Assembly (NCBI RefSeq): GCF_024834075.1
Contig: NZ_JANUXR010000001.1
Span: 62,001-126,000, forward strand
Reading direction: 5' to 3'
DNA: 64,000 nt
From: Corynebacterium sp. HS2168-gen11
GTDB taxonomy: Bacteria; Actinomycetota; Actinomycetes; Mycobacteriales; Mycobacteriaceae
A program made the position numbers and the translations under genes. Below the pieces are notes generated by a model. It saw only the letters and a program-made list of their open reading frames with translations, had not been told where the DNA came from and searched no databases. Position 1 is the first letter of the stretch, and each line of letters starts with the position of its first letter. Of the stretch, positions 50,597 through 60,227 are shown piece by piece.

Positions 50597-50710
50597 CGCT
50601 TTGGTTCCTCTCACCTCTGCCACTTGGCAGGCTGCAATAAGGTTGGTCTTGAGGGAAGAAAAATCCTCGAGGCACTGTTTTGCGCGCCTCAAGGAATCTT
50701 TCATGAACCT

Positions 50711-51670
50711 CTAGCCTAATTGCTCTAACTTTTCGAGCACCTTTGGTACGATCTGGTGAATATCTGCAACCACACCGAGATCAGCAATCTGGAAAAATGG
50801 TGCATCTTCATCATTATTAATCACAATGATCCGACGTGCGGTTTGCATGCCACTTGTGTGCTGAATGGCACCAGAAATACCAAGACCGATATACAGATCT
50901 GGGCTTACTGATACACCAGTTTGCCCAACTTGGTATTGCGGTGCGTACCAGCCGAGATCAACCACATCGCGAGTGGCACCAACAGCACCACCAAAACGAT
51001 CTGCCAAAGGTTCTACAAGTGTTGCGAAGTTTTCCGCACTTTCGACACCACGACCACCAGCAACAACAACCTTTGCTTGGATCAGATCAGGACGATCACC
51101 TTTGACTCCCGGAATGACATTTTCAACGACCACATCTTTAACAGTTGCCGCTGGAAGTTCAAAACTTTGTACTGGTACTTGCGCATTCTCTGGGAACTGA
51201 GCGGCAGTCACCATACCAGGTCGGAGCGTGTAAATCGGTGATGTACCACCAACTACAGCAGTTGCTGTGACAGCATCGCCAAAAATGGAATGCTCAGCAC
51301 TACGATCGGCATGTATAGCGACCACGTTGCACAGCACACCTGATGCCAATCGGGCTGCCAAACGGCCAGCGATCTCGTTGCCTTCGATACCTGCACCAAT
51401 CAAAATTGGGCCAGGTGTTTGTGCCGCTAACAAGGAAAGTGCATCAACTGCCGGAAGAATCATTCGTTGTGCGATATCTTCACCATACGCTGCATAAATA
51501 GCATCTGCACCAAGTGCAGTCAGTTGCGGCACTAATGCTTCATGTACTCCTTGTGGGCCAACCACAATGGTGTACACGGCACCGAAGACTTTTGCAGCAG
51601 TAATCAGCTCAGCTGTGGCTGGTTGTACCTGCTGGCCAGAATACTCAACTAAAACATATGCATGTGACAT
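50711..51670 (-). CDS. etfA: Electron transfer flavoprotein alpha subunit
   Basis: 319 residues. An N-terminal nucleotide-fold domain, and the C-terminal FAD domain with KVVVAGGRGVESAENF, GGAVGATRDVVDLGWY, YQVGQTGVSVSPDLYIGLGISGAIQHTSGM and IVINNDEDAPFFQIADLGVVAD. It pairs with EtfB to pass electrons from acyl-CoA dehydrogenases and others to the quinone pool. RBS GAAGGA. It follows etfB by 27 bases. Confidence 0.95.
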   Translation of the reverse strand: MSHAYVLVEYSGQQVQPATAELITAAKVFGAVYTIVVGPQGVHEALVPQLTALGADAIYAAYGEDIAQRMILPAVDALSLLAAQTPGPILIGAGIEGNEIAGRLAARLASGVLCNVVAIHADRSAEHSIFGDAVTATAVVGGTSPIYTLRPGMVTAAQFPENAQVPVQSFELPAATVKDVVVENVIPGVKGDRPDLIQAKVVVAGGRGVESAENFATLVEPLADRFGGAVGATRDVVDLGWYAPQYQVGQTGVSVSPDLYIGLGISGAIQHTSGMQTARRIIVINNDEDAPFFQIADLGVVADIHQIVPKVLEKLEQLG

Positions 51671-51697
51671 AAACGTTTGTTCCTTCTTCGATAAGTC

Positions 51698-52489
51698 TTA
51701 GACGAGTTTCTCGGCTACCAGGAAATCGACAATTGCTTGAGCTTGAGAATCCACATCGCCATACACCATTTCACCTTGGCTACGCGCAGGATGCGTGGTT
51801 GTCGCCACAACTTGCGTTGCAGAATGTGCTAACCCAACTTGTTCTGGAGCCACACCAATTGTTGCTAAATCAAGAATCTGCAATTCAGCCTTCTTCGCAG
51901 CCATAATGCCCTTGAAATTCGGGTAGCGTGGCTTATCAGCTTTATCATTTACCGAAATTAATGCTGGTAATGCCGCACGTAGATCATAATCACCATCATG
52001 GGTTTCACGAACCGCACGAACAGTGGTTCCCTCTAACGAGACTGATTTGACCGACGTCAACGCTGGTAATGTCAAATACTCCGCGATCATGCCAGGCAAA
52101 GCACCGGTAGCACCATCAGAGGATGCGACACCAGTAATAACCAGTTGTACATCCTCAATAGTGCGGATGGCTTGCGATAACGCCCATGCAGTACCAAGCA
52201 GATCAGAACCTGCAAGTGCCTCATCTTGTAATGCGTACGCCGCATCGGCACCCATCGCCAATGCTTTCCGCAATGCTTGGTCACCACCAGCTGGGCTGGC
52301 CGAGAGGGCAATGACGCTCATCTGCTGGTCTGCTTGCTCTTTGAGACGCAACGCCTGCTCAACTGCAAACTCATTAATTTCATCTAATACGTTATCGACC
52401 GTGTGTCGATCCAGGGTGAAATCCTCATCAAGTGTTTTCACTGACCACGTATCAGGAACATTTTTCACCAACACAACAATTGCTGGCAT
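51698..52489 (-). CDS. etfB: Electron transfer flavoprotein beta subunit
   Basis: 263 residues; VLVKNVPDTW, VDNVLDEINEFAVEQALRLKE, and GVASSDGATGALPGMIAEYLTLPALTSV bind AMP and contact EtfA. Upstream AAGGG is about 10 bases from the ATG. The first gene of the etfBA pair; no dehydrogenase is adjacent. Confidence 0.95.
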   Translation of the reverse strand: MPAIVVLVKNVPDTWSVKTLDEDFTLDRHTVDNVLDEINEFAVEQALRLKEQADQQMSVIALSASPAGGDQALRKALAMGADAAYALQDEALAGSDLLGTAWALSQAIRTIEDVQLVITGVASSDGATGALPGMIAEYLTLPALTSVKSVSLEGTTVRAVRETHDGDYDLRAALPALISVNDKADKPRYPNFKGIMAAKKAELQILDLATIGVAPEQVGLAHSATQVVATTTHPARSQGEMVYGDVDSQAQAIVDFLVAEKLV

Positions 52490-52633
52490 ACCGTATCATC
52501 CCTTAGCTTCAGAAGTGTGTTACCTATATTTTTGCTTTACACCTATACATACAGATGTCATGCAGATCGTTCAAACATCCCAGTTTAACCTGAAGCATGT
52601 ACTTTTATCATCTCTGTACCTGCAATTGTCACC

Positions 52634-53794
52634 TTACGCTTGACTCTGAACACGTGGCCCACAAATCATCGCCACCCCTTGGCTTCCAATGCGCGTGAGC
52701 ACCACCGTACATGCCTGACTCCCCTTAAGCGCGAGTTTCTTGCGTAATTGGTCAGGATCATATTGCACACCCCGAACTAAAATTTCAATGCTGCCAGCAT
52801 CATGATTACGTAATGCTGCCTTCAACCGCTTAATTGGCACCGTCTCGCGATATTCAAACCCGCTGGTATGCGCCGGCAATCGCTCGCCTGTGAGGTAGGC
52901 AATTCGTGGATCCAACATCCATAATCCTTCACGTGCTGCATAATGCTGCACCAACCCGGCGCGCACAATCGCTCCATCAGGATCCAGAATATAGCGCCCA
53001 GGTTCGCCACTTTCGACCGATGCATCTGTTGCATCGGTGATCACATCAATGATTTCTTGGCCATTGGCGTTGCCGATGACCACTGCTTCTCGACGCACAC
53101 CTTGCGCTAACCCTGGCGTATATAAACACGCCTCTTTGACTCCACCGGCAACACTGACAACGCTGACAAGTCCCTCCCACTTGGAAAAATCCAACCCGGG
53201 TGCGCATTTAATCGCCAGTTCTGCATCTTGATATTGGGTAAGTAAATCTGGCAGCGAAGGCAATAAATCTTCAGGTTTAACAATACGGGTGCCTCCTGCG
53301 CGTCGCGCAGGATCTGCGATGATCACATCGGCACCAATTCGTGCTGGTAACAGTGCATCTGCTTGGAAGAATCCACGGGCGGCTGGAACGTTGGCTCTGG
53401 CCATTTCTAGTCTGGCACGATCAAGATCTGCACCGGTATAGGACAAACCTGCTTCGGCAAGAGCAACGCCTTCAGTACCAATTGAGCAGGTCACATCGTG
53501 AATATCGCGTGCAAATTGGGAGAGTTTTTGGGCTCGATAGTTTGCAACTGCCATTGGGGTTGCTTGTTGGGCGGATTCGGCACACATGAACATTTCAGGT
53601 GGCAATTTTCCGGTAGTACTGGCTCGCGCCCTGGCTAGTTCCATTGCAGCGCGACCATAGGTGCCAAAATGTTGGCGAAAAGCAGTGGCGTCGTCAAGCG
53701 CCGAAGCTTTAGTTAATGGCAAGCTTGCGGCGACTTTCATGATGTGCGCGTCATGTGCCAGTAAAAAGCGCACTTCATCGACAGTTACGCTCAT
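52634..53794 (-). CDS. THUMP-like class I methyltransferase
   Basis: 386 residues: an N-terminal helical part, a SAM fold (DIHDVTCSIGTEGVALAEAG; YTGADLDRARLEMAR; GADVIIADPARRAGG) and a C-terminal THUMP-like domain. The DPARR loop takes the place of DPPY, so an RNA or nucleic acid substrate is plausible but unproven. GAGG lies 8 bases before the ATG. Confidence 0.8.
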   Translation of the reverse strand: MSVTVDEVRFLLAHDAHIMKVAASLPLTKASALDDATAFRQHFGTYGRAAMELARARASTTGKLPPEMFMCAESAQQATPMAVANYRAQKLSQFARDIHDVTCSIGTEGVALAEAGLSYTGADLDRARLEMARANVPAARGFFQADALLPARIGADVIIADPARRAGGTRIVKPEDLLPSLPDLLTQYQDAELAIKCAPGLDFSKWEGLVSVVSVAGGVKEACLYTPGLAQGVRREAVVIGNANGQEIIDVITDATDASVESGEPGRYILDPDGAIVRAGLVQHYAAREGLWMLDPRIAYLTGERLPAHTSGFEYRETVPIKRLKAALRNHDAGSIEILVRGVQYDPDQLRKKLALKGSQACTVVLTRIGSQGVAMICGPRVQSQA

Positions 53795-53857
53795 AAGATA
53801 AACCTCGTTGGTGGGGTGGAAGAAAAGTATTCTGCAGATCGTGGATCACGGCAAGCA

Positions 53858-54298
53858 TTACCCAGGATAGAAACCAGAATTTGCTGTGTTCGTGCTTTTC
53901 AACGATAGTTGATGGCTTTCGAGCACCAAGTGCTGGTGGTGATACCAGCTTGCGTCAGCAATCCGGCTGCCATCACGCTGATGTGCGAAGAATGTATCTA
54001 TATTTTCAAACAGTTCGCTTTCGGCAGCCATATTCAGCTCTTGTGGAGTAATAACAGGCATGCCCAAACAAACATTCTGGTGCTCTACTAGCGCTTCAGG
54101 CCAACAAGTTTCCGAATCAAGATGTTCTTGATCGCAGCGATGAACACCGTCACCAGGGAACATCGTGGTACTTGTGGAAGTTGAGATTGCAGGTGTGCGT
54201 TTGTGGATAGAGATATGCATACCTGCGTTCATATCGCGCACCGACACAGCTGTGATTACTAGTCTCGCATTGTCGTAGTCAGTAAGAAAAGCAGACAT
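53858..54298 (-). CDS. Hypothetical protein
   Basis: About 146 residues from MSAFLTDYDNARLVITAV. No domain recognised. The composition is odd for a soluble enzyme, with many Ser, Thr, His and two Cys (HRCDQEH; SETCWPE). GGGGAGGG runs right up to the ATG. It fills the space between the ABC gene and the methyltransferase gene, both on the same strand, 68 and 63 bases away. The upstream frame start (54361) is less likely. Confidence 0.45.
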   Translation of the reverse strand: MSAFLTDYDNARLVITAVSVRDMNAGMHISIHKRTPAISTSTSTTMFPGDGVHRCDQEHLDSETCWPEALVEHQNVCLGMPVITPQELNMAAESELFENIDTFFAHQRDGSRIADASWYHHQHLVLESHQLSLKSTNTANSGFYPG

Positions 54299-54366
54299 CC
54301 CTCCCCTTACGTATTGCAACGCACACACGACTGCAACTTTCGCATGAGGCATATGCGACATGCGGC

Positions 54367-55227
54367 TTAACGGGTGTGGTAATGCGCAGGGCGACGACGA
54401 ACTCGCCTTGCAAAATAGCGGCCATCAAGACGATCAACTTGAATTGGTTGGTGGAAAGTTTTGGTGAGATTCTCACTGGTAATGACATCTTCTATTAACC
54501 CCTGAGCAACCACTTCGCCTTCATCAAGCAACATGGCGTGGGTAAAACCATCTGGGATTTCCTCCACATGGTGGGTAATCATCACCGTTGCAGGGGCATC
54601 CGCATCGAGTGCGAGATCACCAAGGTATCCCACCAAATCTTCGCGGCCACCAAGATCCATACCGGCAGTAGGCTCATCGAGCAACAGCAGTTCAGGGTTC
54701 GCCATTAAGGCACGGGCAATCATTACACGCTTGCGTTCGCCTTCACTCAAGGTTCCCCAGCGCCGCTTAGCCAGATGCAAGGCACCAACCTGCTCGAGAA
54801 TCTCATGGGCCCGATCAAGATCAAGGCCGTCATATTCTTCGCGCCATCGACCTAAAATTGCATAGCCGGCAGAAACAATTAAGTCGAAGACGATTTCTTG
54901 TTCCGGAATGCGGTGGGCTAATGCAGCTGATGAAATGCCAATCATCGCCCGAAGATCACGCATATCGGTTCGACCGATGCGCTCACCCATAATCCAAGCT
55001 TTACCTTTCGAAGGATATTCTTCTGCAGCAGCCAAGCGCATGAGAGTGGTTTTACCAGCACCATTTGGCCCAATAACCACCCAACGTTCGTCAAGCTCAA
55101 CTTGCCAGGTGATATGTGCGAGTAAAGGTTTACCCTCTCGAATAAAACTTACATCTTCAAAATCAAGAAGAAGATCAGGATTCCGCAGGTCATCGGAGGT
55201 AGCTGGAAAAGATGTTGGGTTGGTCAT
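54367..55227 (-). CDS. ABC transporter ATP-binding protein
   Basis: 286 residues. Walker A GPNGAGKTT, Q-loop region ISSAALAHRIPEQE, signature LSEGERKRV, Walker B ELLLLDEPT and the switch His in MITHHVEEI are intact. No permease gene is next to it; it resembles stand-alone YlmA-like ATPases. The function is unknown. GGAG is about 12 bases before the ATG. Confidence 0.85.
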   Translation of the reverse strand: MTNPTSFPATSDDLRNPDLLLDFEDVSFIREGKPLLAHITWQVELDERWVVIGPNGAGKTTLMRLAAAEEYPSKGKAWIMGERIGRTDMRDLRAMIGISSAALAHRIPEQEIVFDLIVSAGYAILGRWREEYDGLDLDRAHEILEQVGALHLAKRRWGTLSEGERKRVMIARALMANPELLLLDEPTAGMDLGGREDLVGYLGDLALDADAPATVMITHHVEEIPDGFTHAMLLDEGEVVAQGLIEDVITSENLTKTFHQPIQVDRLDGRYFARRVRRRPAHYHTR

Positions 55228-55378
55228 AGTGATTATTCTCCACTAATTTGTCGTTCTCGTGTGGAAGTGACACAGCTTGACTACGCTTAGAAGAAAGAAG
55301 TTTCTTCTCTTATGTAGAAGGGCTTGCATGGAATATCGAGTTGTCGCCAAAAACTCGAGCACTCAACAAGGAGAATAT

Positions 55379-57424
55379 GTGGTTGCTATGTCAGGACGCT
55401 TAGCTATTGAGGATGTTCGACCTAAAATTTCCGATCGGAAATATCCTTCTAAGGCCGTAATTGGAGAATTAATTCCAATTAGTGCCCAAGTTTGGCGCGA
55501 AGGCCACGATGCCATTGCCGCGACCTTAACTGTGCAAGGTCCGAGCAATTCGCATATTGCAGCAAAACCAATGCACATCACCATGCGCATGGATCGCTAC
55601 GATGTAGATACCCAACACGCCTTTTTCATTCCAGATGTCCAAGGCCTATGGACGTTTAGGGTTGAGGCATGGTCAGACCCAATGCAAACGTGGCGTCATG
55701 CGGTAATCAAGAAGATCGAAGCTGGCCAAACCGCAGAACAGCTCTATAACGACCTCGAGCATGGCGCAAATCTTTTTGAACAAGCCGCATCGCAAGTTAC
55801 CGCAAAAACCCAGCGTGAAGCACTCTTGGCAGTTGCCAAGGAATTGCGTGCCTCCGATGAACCTTTGCGTACTCGAGTTGCACCTGGTCTCTCGGCAGAA
55901 GTATTAGAGATCCTACACGATCATCCTGTGCGTGAACTGCTCACTCGTGGTGAAGAACACCAAGTTTATGTTGAGCGCCGAGGCGCACTGGTGAATTCTT
56001 GGTATGAGTTATTCCCACGTTCAACCGGTGGCTGGGATGCCGACGGCAATCCTGTTCACGGTACTTTTGCAACCACAGCTGCGGCATTAAAACGTGTTGC
56101 AAGGATGGGTTTTGATACGGTTTATTTCCCACCGATTCACCCAATTGGCGAGATCAACCGAAAAGGCCGAAATAATTCCTTAACTCCAGAACCAAGTGAT
56201 GTGGGATCCCCATGGGCTATCGGCTCTGCTGCAGGTGGCCATGATAGCGTTCATCCAGCATTAGGCACCTTGGATGATTTCAAGAAGCTGCTCAAGGTCG
56301 CGAAAGAATTACACTTGGAAGTCGCACTAGATCTTGCCTTGCAAGCTGCTCCTGATCACCCTTGGGCACAAACTCATCGTGAATTTTTCACAGAGCTTGC
56401 CGACGGCACAATCGCCTATGCCGAAAATCCACCAAAGAAATACCAGGATATCTATCCACTGAATTTTGATAATGATCCTGAGGGCATTTACCGCGAGATT
56501 TATCGCGTCGTAAAGTTCTGGGTAGATTTGGGTGTCACCACATTCCGAGTTGATAATCCACATACCAAGCCTGCGAATTTCTGGCAGTGGCTCATTGCAA
56601 AGATTCATGAGGTGAATCCAAATGTGATCTTCTTGGCGGAGGCCTTTACGCGTCCAGCTCGACTGTATGGCCTGGCAAAAGCGGGATTCTCACAATCGTA
56701 TAGCTACTTTACGTGGAAGATCACCAAGCAAGAATTACGTGAATTCGGTGAGCAAATCGCGCTAATGTCGGATGTGTGCCGTCCAAACTTATTTGTTAAT
56801 ACTCCTGATATTTTGCATGCCTCCTTGCAATATGGCGGGCGTGCTATGTTTGCGATTCGTGCGGCTTTGGCGGCAACCCTTTCGCCACTATGGGGCGTGT
56901 ATTCTGGTTACGAACTTTATGAGCATGAGGCTGTTCATGCAGGTAGCGAAGAATATTTAGATAGCGAAAAGTATGAACTGCGACCACGTGACTATGAGCG
57001 CGCACTCGCAGAAGGCAATTCGCTTGAGCCGTTTATTACGTTGCTCAATACGATTCGACGCAAGCATCCAGCTTTGCAGCAACTGCGCCAAATTCATTTC
57101 CATCGCACCGCAAATGATCGGATTTTGGCCTATACCAAGGTCGATCCAGTCACCGGTGATGCAATTTTAGTGGTTATTAACCTTGATCCGCAACATGTAC
57201 AAGAAACTGTTGTGGAACTGGATATGTCGAAGATTGGTCAGCACCATGACGCAACCTTCGAAGCACATGATCTTGTCACTGATAAGCAATTCCCATGGGC
57301 AGAACGCACCTTTGTGCGCCTAGATCCGACTGCAGATGTTGCGCATATTTTGGCATTGCCAAAAGTCAGCGGTGCTGCACTGAGTGATATTCGCAAGCGA
57401 AATATCCAAGGCTACCGGCCATAA
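55379..57424 (+). CDS. glgE: Alpha-1,4-glucan:maltose-1-phosphate maltosyltransferase
   Basis: GH13 subfamily 3 enzyme, about 681 residues. N-terminal domains, then the barrel: [20 protein letters not shown], the nucleophile D392 in [10 protein letters not shown], the acid E421 in [10 protein letters not shown] and the Asp in FVNTPDILH. It extends alpha-glucan from maltose-1-phosphate. Start options: GTG 55379 (AAGGAG 5 bases upstream, my choice), ATG 55388, or ATG 55328 (AGAAGGG nearby). glgB follows on the same strand. Confidence 0.93.
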   Translation: MVAMSGRLAIEDVRPKISDRKYPSKAVIGELIPISAQVWREGHDAIAATLTVQGPSNSHIAAKPMHITMRMDRYDVDTQHAFFIPDVQGLWTFRVEAWSDPMQTWRHAVIKKIEAGQTAEQLYNDLEHGANLFEQAASQVTAKTQREALLAVAKELRASDEPLRTRVAPGLSAEVLEILHDHPVRELLTRGEEHQVYVERRGALVNSWYELFPRSTGGWDADGNPVHGTFATTAAALKRVARMGFDTVYFPPIHPIGEINRKGRNNSLTPEPSDVGSPWAIGSAAGGHDSVHPALGTLDDFKKLLKVAKELHLEVALDLALQAAPDHPWAQTHREFFTELADGTIAYAENPPKKYQDIYPLNFDNDPEGIYREIYRVVKFWVDLGVTTFRVDNPHTKPANFWQWLIAKIHEVNPNVIFLAEAFTRPARLYGLAKAGFSQSYSYFTWKITKQELREFGEQIALMSDVCRPNLFVNTPDILHASLQYGGRAMFAIRAALAATLSPLWGVYSGYELYEHEAVHAGSEEYLDSEKYELRPRDYERALAEGNSLEPFITLLNTIRRKHPALQQLRQIHFHRTANDRILAYTKVDPVTGDAILVVINLDPQHVQETVVELDMSKIGQHHDATFEAHDLVTDKQFPWAERTFVRLDPTADVAHILALPKVSGAALSDIRKRNIQGYRP

Positions 57425-57463
57425 GTTCTCAAAAATGCTGACTGTTTGAGTCTCTTCATGCTG

Positions 57464-57502
57464 CCCCCCTTCACGCTGTTGTATGCAGCAGTGTGAGGGG
57501 GG
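57464..57502 (+). terminator. Hairpin after glgE
   Basis: CCCCCC near 57464 pairs with GGGGGG near 57497, with further pairing of TTCAC and CTG to GTGTGA and CAG. GC-rich, with a short T content after. It may end glgE transcription before the separate glgB leader. Confidence 0.55.
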
Positions 57503-57933
57503 TCTGATCATTCGGGCTAAAGCTAAGCCGCTTCGTGCTTGAGCTGCCTTTCGATTGAGCTGCCACACTGCGCTTGGACCATGCCGTGCTTTAGCTACCT
57601 CGCGCTTCAGTCACCTCCTTTGATCACGCTACACATCGCCATGTTTCAAACCTAGGAACATGATCTGATAGCCGTATCAACTCGTATATTTCTTTTGCTC
57701 TGCAGTTACTCAATGTTGATGCTTCCCCCCCGTTCAGCGGGTATCTACAAACGCAACCAATGAAAAAAGCCAAAATCACACTGTGGTATTTCTCTCTGAT
57801 TTCGACCCCCCAAAATTAGCCCCAGAGAGACCACGTCCAGAAACTAAGCAAGGTAAACTGAATCCAGAAAGAAATACCTACAAGATATTTCGAAGTACCT
57901 TTTCAATAGTTTGCTGCAGGAAGCGAGTGCACA
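57503..57933. other. Long glgE-glgB spacer and glgB leader
   Basis: No gene seen in about 430 bases. TAAACT near 57854 is a candidate -10 for glgB, giving a leader of about 70 bases. Short direct repeats TTGAGCTGCC occur twice within about 25 bases near 57539. Two C-runs (near 57727 and 57808) stand out but I cannot assign a role. Confidence 0.35.
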
Positions 57934-60153
57934 ATGGCTAATACACCAAATAGCGACCTTTCTTTAATCGCGATCGACGATTCCACTCGATCTTTGCTAA
58001 CTCAGTGCCGCCATTATGATCCACACAGTGTCTACGGGTGGCATCCTATGGCCAACGGCGATGCTCTGATCCGCACTCGTCAGATTGGCGCAAAGAAAGT
58101 CGAAGTCATTTCCGATGAGACAACCCTTGAACTCCTACCAATTGGCGATGACATCTTCTCGGTGATCGTTCCAAATGGCGCATCTCATCCGGACTATCGC
58201 ATCCAAGTTACTTGGGGCAACGACATCGTTACCACCACTGCAGATCCATATCATTTCCTACCCACACTTGGTGAGCTTGATATTCACCTCATCCGTGAGG
58301 GTCGTCATGAACGCCTGTGGGATGTTCTGGGTTCTCACGTGCGGACTCTTGAAACACCAAGTGGCCCAGTAACTGGTGTGTCGTTTGCAGTTTGGGCACC
58401 AAATGCTGCCGGCGTTGCTGTTATTGGTGATTTCTGTGGATGGAATCCAAACCAGTTCCCAATGCGTTCAATGGGTGAATCTGGTCTTTGGGAACTCTTC
58501 ATTCCAAATCTTGGTGCTGGCACCGTCTACAAATTTGCAATCCAAACCAAACAGGGCTGGCATATTGATAAAGCTGACCCAATGGCACGGTTGTCTGAAG
58601 AACCACCGCGCACTGGCTCTATCGTTGTCGAATCCACCTACAAATGGAACGATGCTGCCTGGATGGAAAAACGTGCCAACACTAATTACTACGCCCAGCC
58701 AATGAGTGTTTATGAAGTGCACTTGGGCTCGTGGCGTCAAGGCCTTGGGTATAAAGAACTGGCGACTGAGCTAGTCGCGTATGTCAAAGACTTAGGCTAC
58801 ACGCACGTCGAGTTCATGCCGATCGCCGAACACCCATTCGGTGGATCGTGGGGCTACCAAGTCTCTGGCTACTACTCTCCTACTTCACGCTGGGGTACCC
58901 CAGATGAGCTACGCGCGCTTATCGACGCCTTCCATGCAGAAGGCATTGGTGTCATTATGGACTGGGTTCCAGCGCACTTCCCGAAAGACGACTTTGCACT
59001 CGGCCGTTTTGATGGCGAACCTTGCTACGAACATCCAGATCCACGTCGTGGTGAACAACCAGACTGGGGCACCTACGTCTTTAATTTTGGCCGCAACGAA
59101 GTCCGCAATTTCTTAGTAGCAAATGCTTTGTATTGGCTCGAGGAATTCCACATCGACGGTCTGCGTGTAGATGCTGTTGCATCCATGCTGTACTTGGACT
59201 ATTCCCGTAAAGACGGCGAATGGCTGCCAAACCAATTTGGTGGACGCGAAAACCTCGAAGCCGTGCAATTCCTGCAAGAAATGAATGGCACAGTGCATAA
59301 GCATCATGCTGGTGTGCTCACCATCGCCGAAGAATCAACTTCTTGGCCAGGGGTGACCACTCCTACTGATTTCAACGGTTTGGGATTCAACCTGAAGTGG
59401 AATATGGGCTGGATGAATGACACCTTGGAGTACTTCAAGCTCGATCCAATTCACCGTGCATGGCATCACGGCGAAATTACCTTCTCAATGGTCTATGCCT
59501 ATTCTGAAAACTTCTGCCTGCCATTTAGCCACGACGAAGTCGTTCACGGCAAGGGTTCCTTGTGGACACGTATGCCAGGCAATGCTTGGATGAAAGCCGC
59601 TGGCCTGCGTACCTTGTACGCCTACATGTACGGCCATCCAGGTAAGAAACTGCTGTTCCAAGGCCAAGAATTTGGTCAGGTTATGGAATGGAGCGAAGGA
59701 CGTTCACTCGACTGGGATGATCTGGTTGGCTGGGAAGGCGAATATCATGAATCGCTGACTGGTTTGATCACAGATCTGAACAAACTGTATTCAAGCGCAC
59801 CGGCATTATATTCCCAAGACCATGATCCTGCTGGATTTAGCTGGACCAAGCATGACGACGCTAGCAACAATGTCTTGTCATTCGTGCGCTACGGCAATGA
59901 CGGCGATATGGTCCTGTGCGTCTATAATTTCGGTGGTGCTGCTCAGCAAACCTATAAATTCGGTGTCCCAGCATCTGGTAACTGGAAGTGCATTCTCAAC
60001 ACCGACGCTGGCGTCTACCAAGGTTCTAATACTTTGTTAGAACAAAACGTGGCTGCTTGGGATACCCCATGGGATGGCTACGACCACTCCTTAACCGTAC
60101 ATATTCCTGCTATGAGCGCACAGTTCTACCGCTGGACTGGTAACACCCACTAA
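57934..60153 (+). CDS. glgB: 1,4-alpha-glucan branching enzyme
   Basis: 739 residues. An N-terminal domain and CBM48 (VTGVSFAVWAPNAAGVAVIGDFCGWN) precede the GH13 subfamily 9 barrel. The nucleophile is D413 in GLRVDAVASMLYLDYSRKDGEW, the acid E466 in TIAEEST, and the Asp in FSHDEVVHGKGS. It adds alpha-1,6 branches to glycogen and to GlgE-made glucan. GGAAG lies about 10 bases before the ATG. Confidence 0.96.
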   Translation: MANTPNSDLSLIAIDDSTRSLLTQCRHYDPHSVYGWHPMANGDALIRTRQIGAKKVEVISDETTLELLPIGDDIFSVIVPNGASHPDYRIQVTWGNDIVTTTADPYHFLPTLGELDIHLIREGRHERLWDVLGSHVRTLETPSGPVTGVSFAVWAPNAAGVAVIGDFCGWNPNQFPMRSMGESGLWELFIPNLGAGTVYKFAIQTKQGWHIDKADPMARLSEEPPRTGSIVVESTYKWNDAAWMEKRANTNYYAQPMSVYEVHLGSWRQGLGYKELATELVAYVKDLGYTHVEFMPIAEHPFGGSWGYQVSGYYSPTSRWGTPDELRALIDAFHAEGIGVIMDWVPAHFPKDDFALGRFDGEPCYEHPDPRRGEQPDWGTYVFNFGRNEVRNFLVANALYWLEEFHIDGLRVDAVASMLYLDYSRKDGEWLPNQFGGRENLEAVQFLQEMNGTVHKHHAGVLTIAEESTSWPGVTTPTDFNGLGFNLKWNMGWMNDTLEYFKLDPIHRAWHHGEITFSMVYAYSENFCLPFSHDEVVHGKGSLWTRMPGNAWMKAAGLRTLYAYMYGHPGKKLLFQGQEFGQVMEWSEGRSLDWDDLVGWEGEYHESLTGLITDLNKLYSSAPALYSQDHDPAGFSWTKHDDASNNVLSFVRYGNDGDMVLCVYNFGGAAQQTYKFGVPASGNWKCILNTDAGVYQGSNTLLEQNVAAWDTPWDGYDHSLTVHIPAMSAQFYRWTGNTH

Positions 60154-60177
60154 CGATACGGTCATATTCAACACAAT

Positions 60178-60217
60178 ACGGGGTTTCCTTAATGCATCTT
60201 CATCAAGGAAACCCCGT
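60178..60217. terminator. Bidirectional terminator after glgB
   Basis: ACGGGGTTTCCTT pairs perfectly with AAGGAAACCCCGT (13 bp, extended by ATG/CAT), with GTTTC following. It separates glgB from the convergent peptide-binding gene. Confidence 0.8.
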
Positions 60218-60227
60218 GTTTCACATA

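Noticed and set aside
54533-55246. Two plus-strand frames of about 110 codons
   Set aside because: Antisense shadows of the ABC ATPase gene, which has complete Walker and signature motifs.
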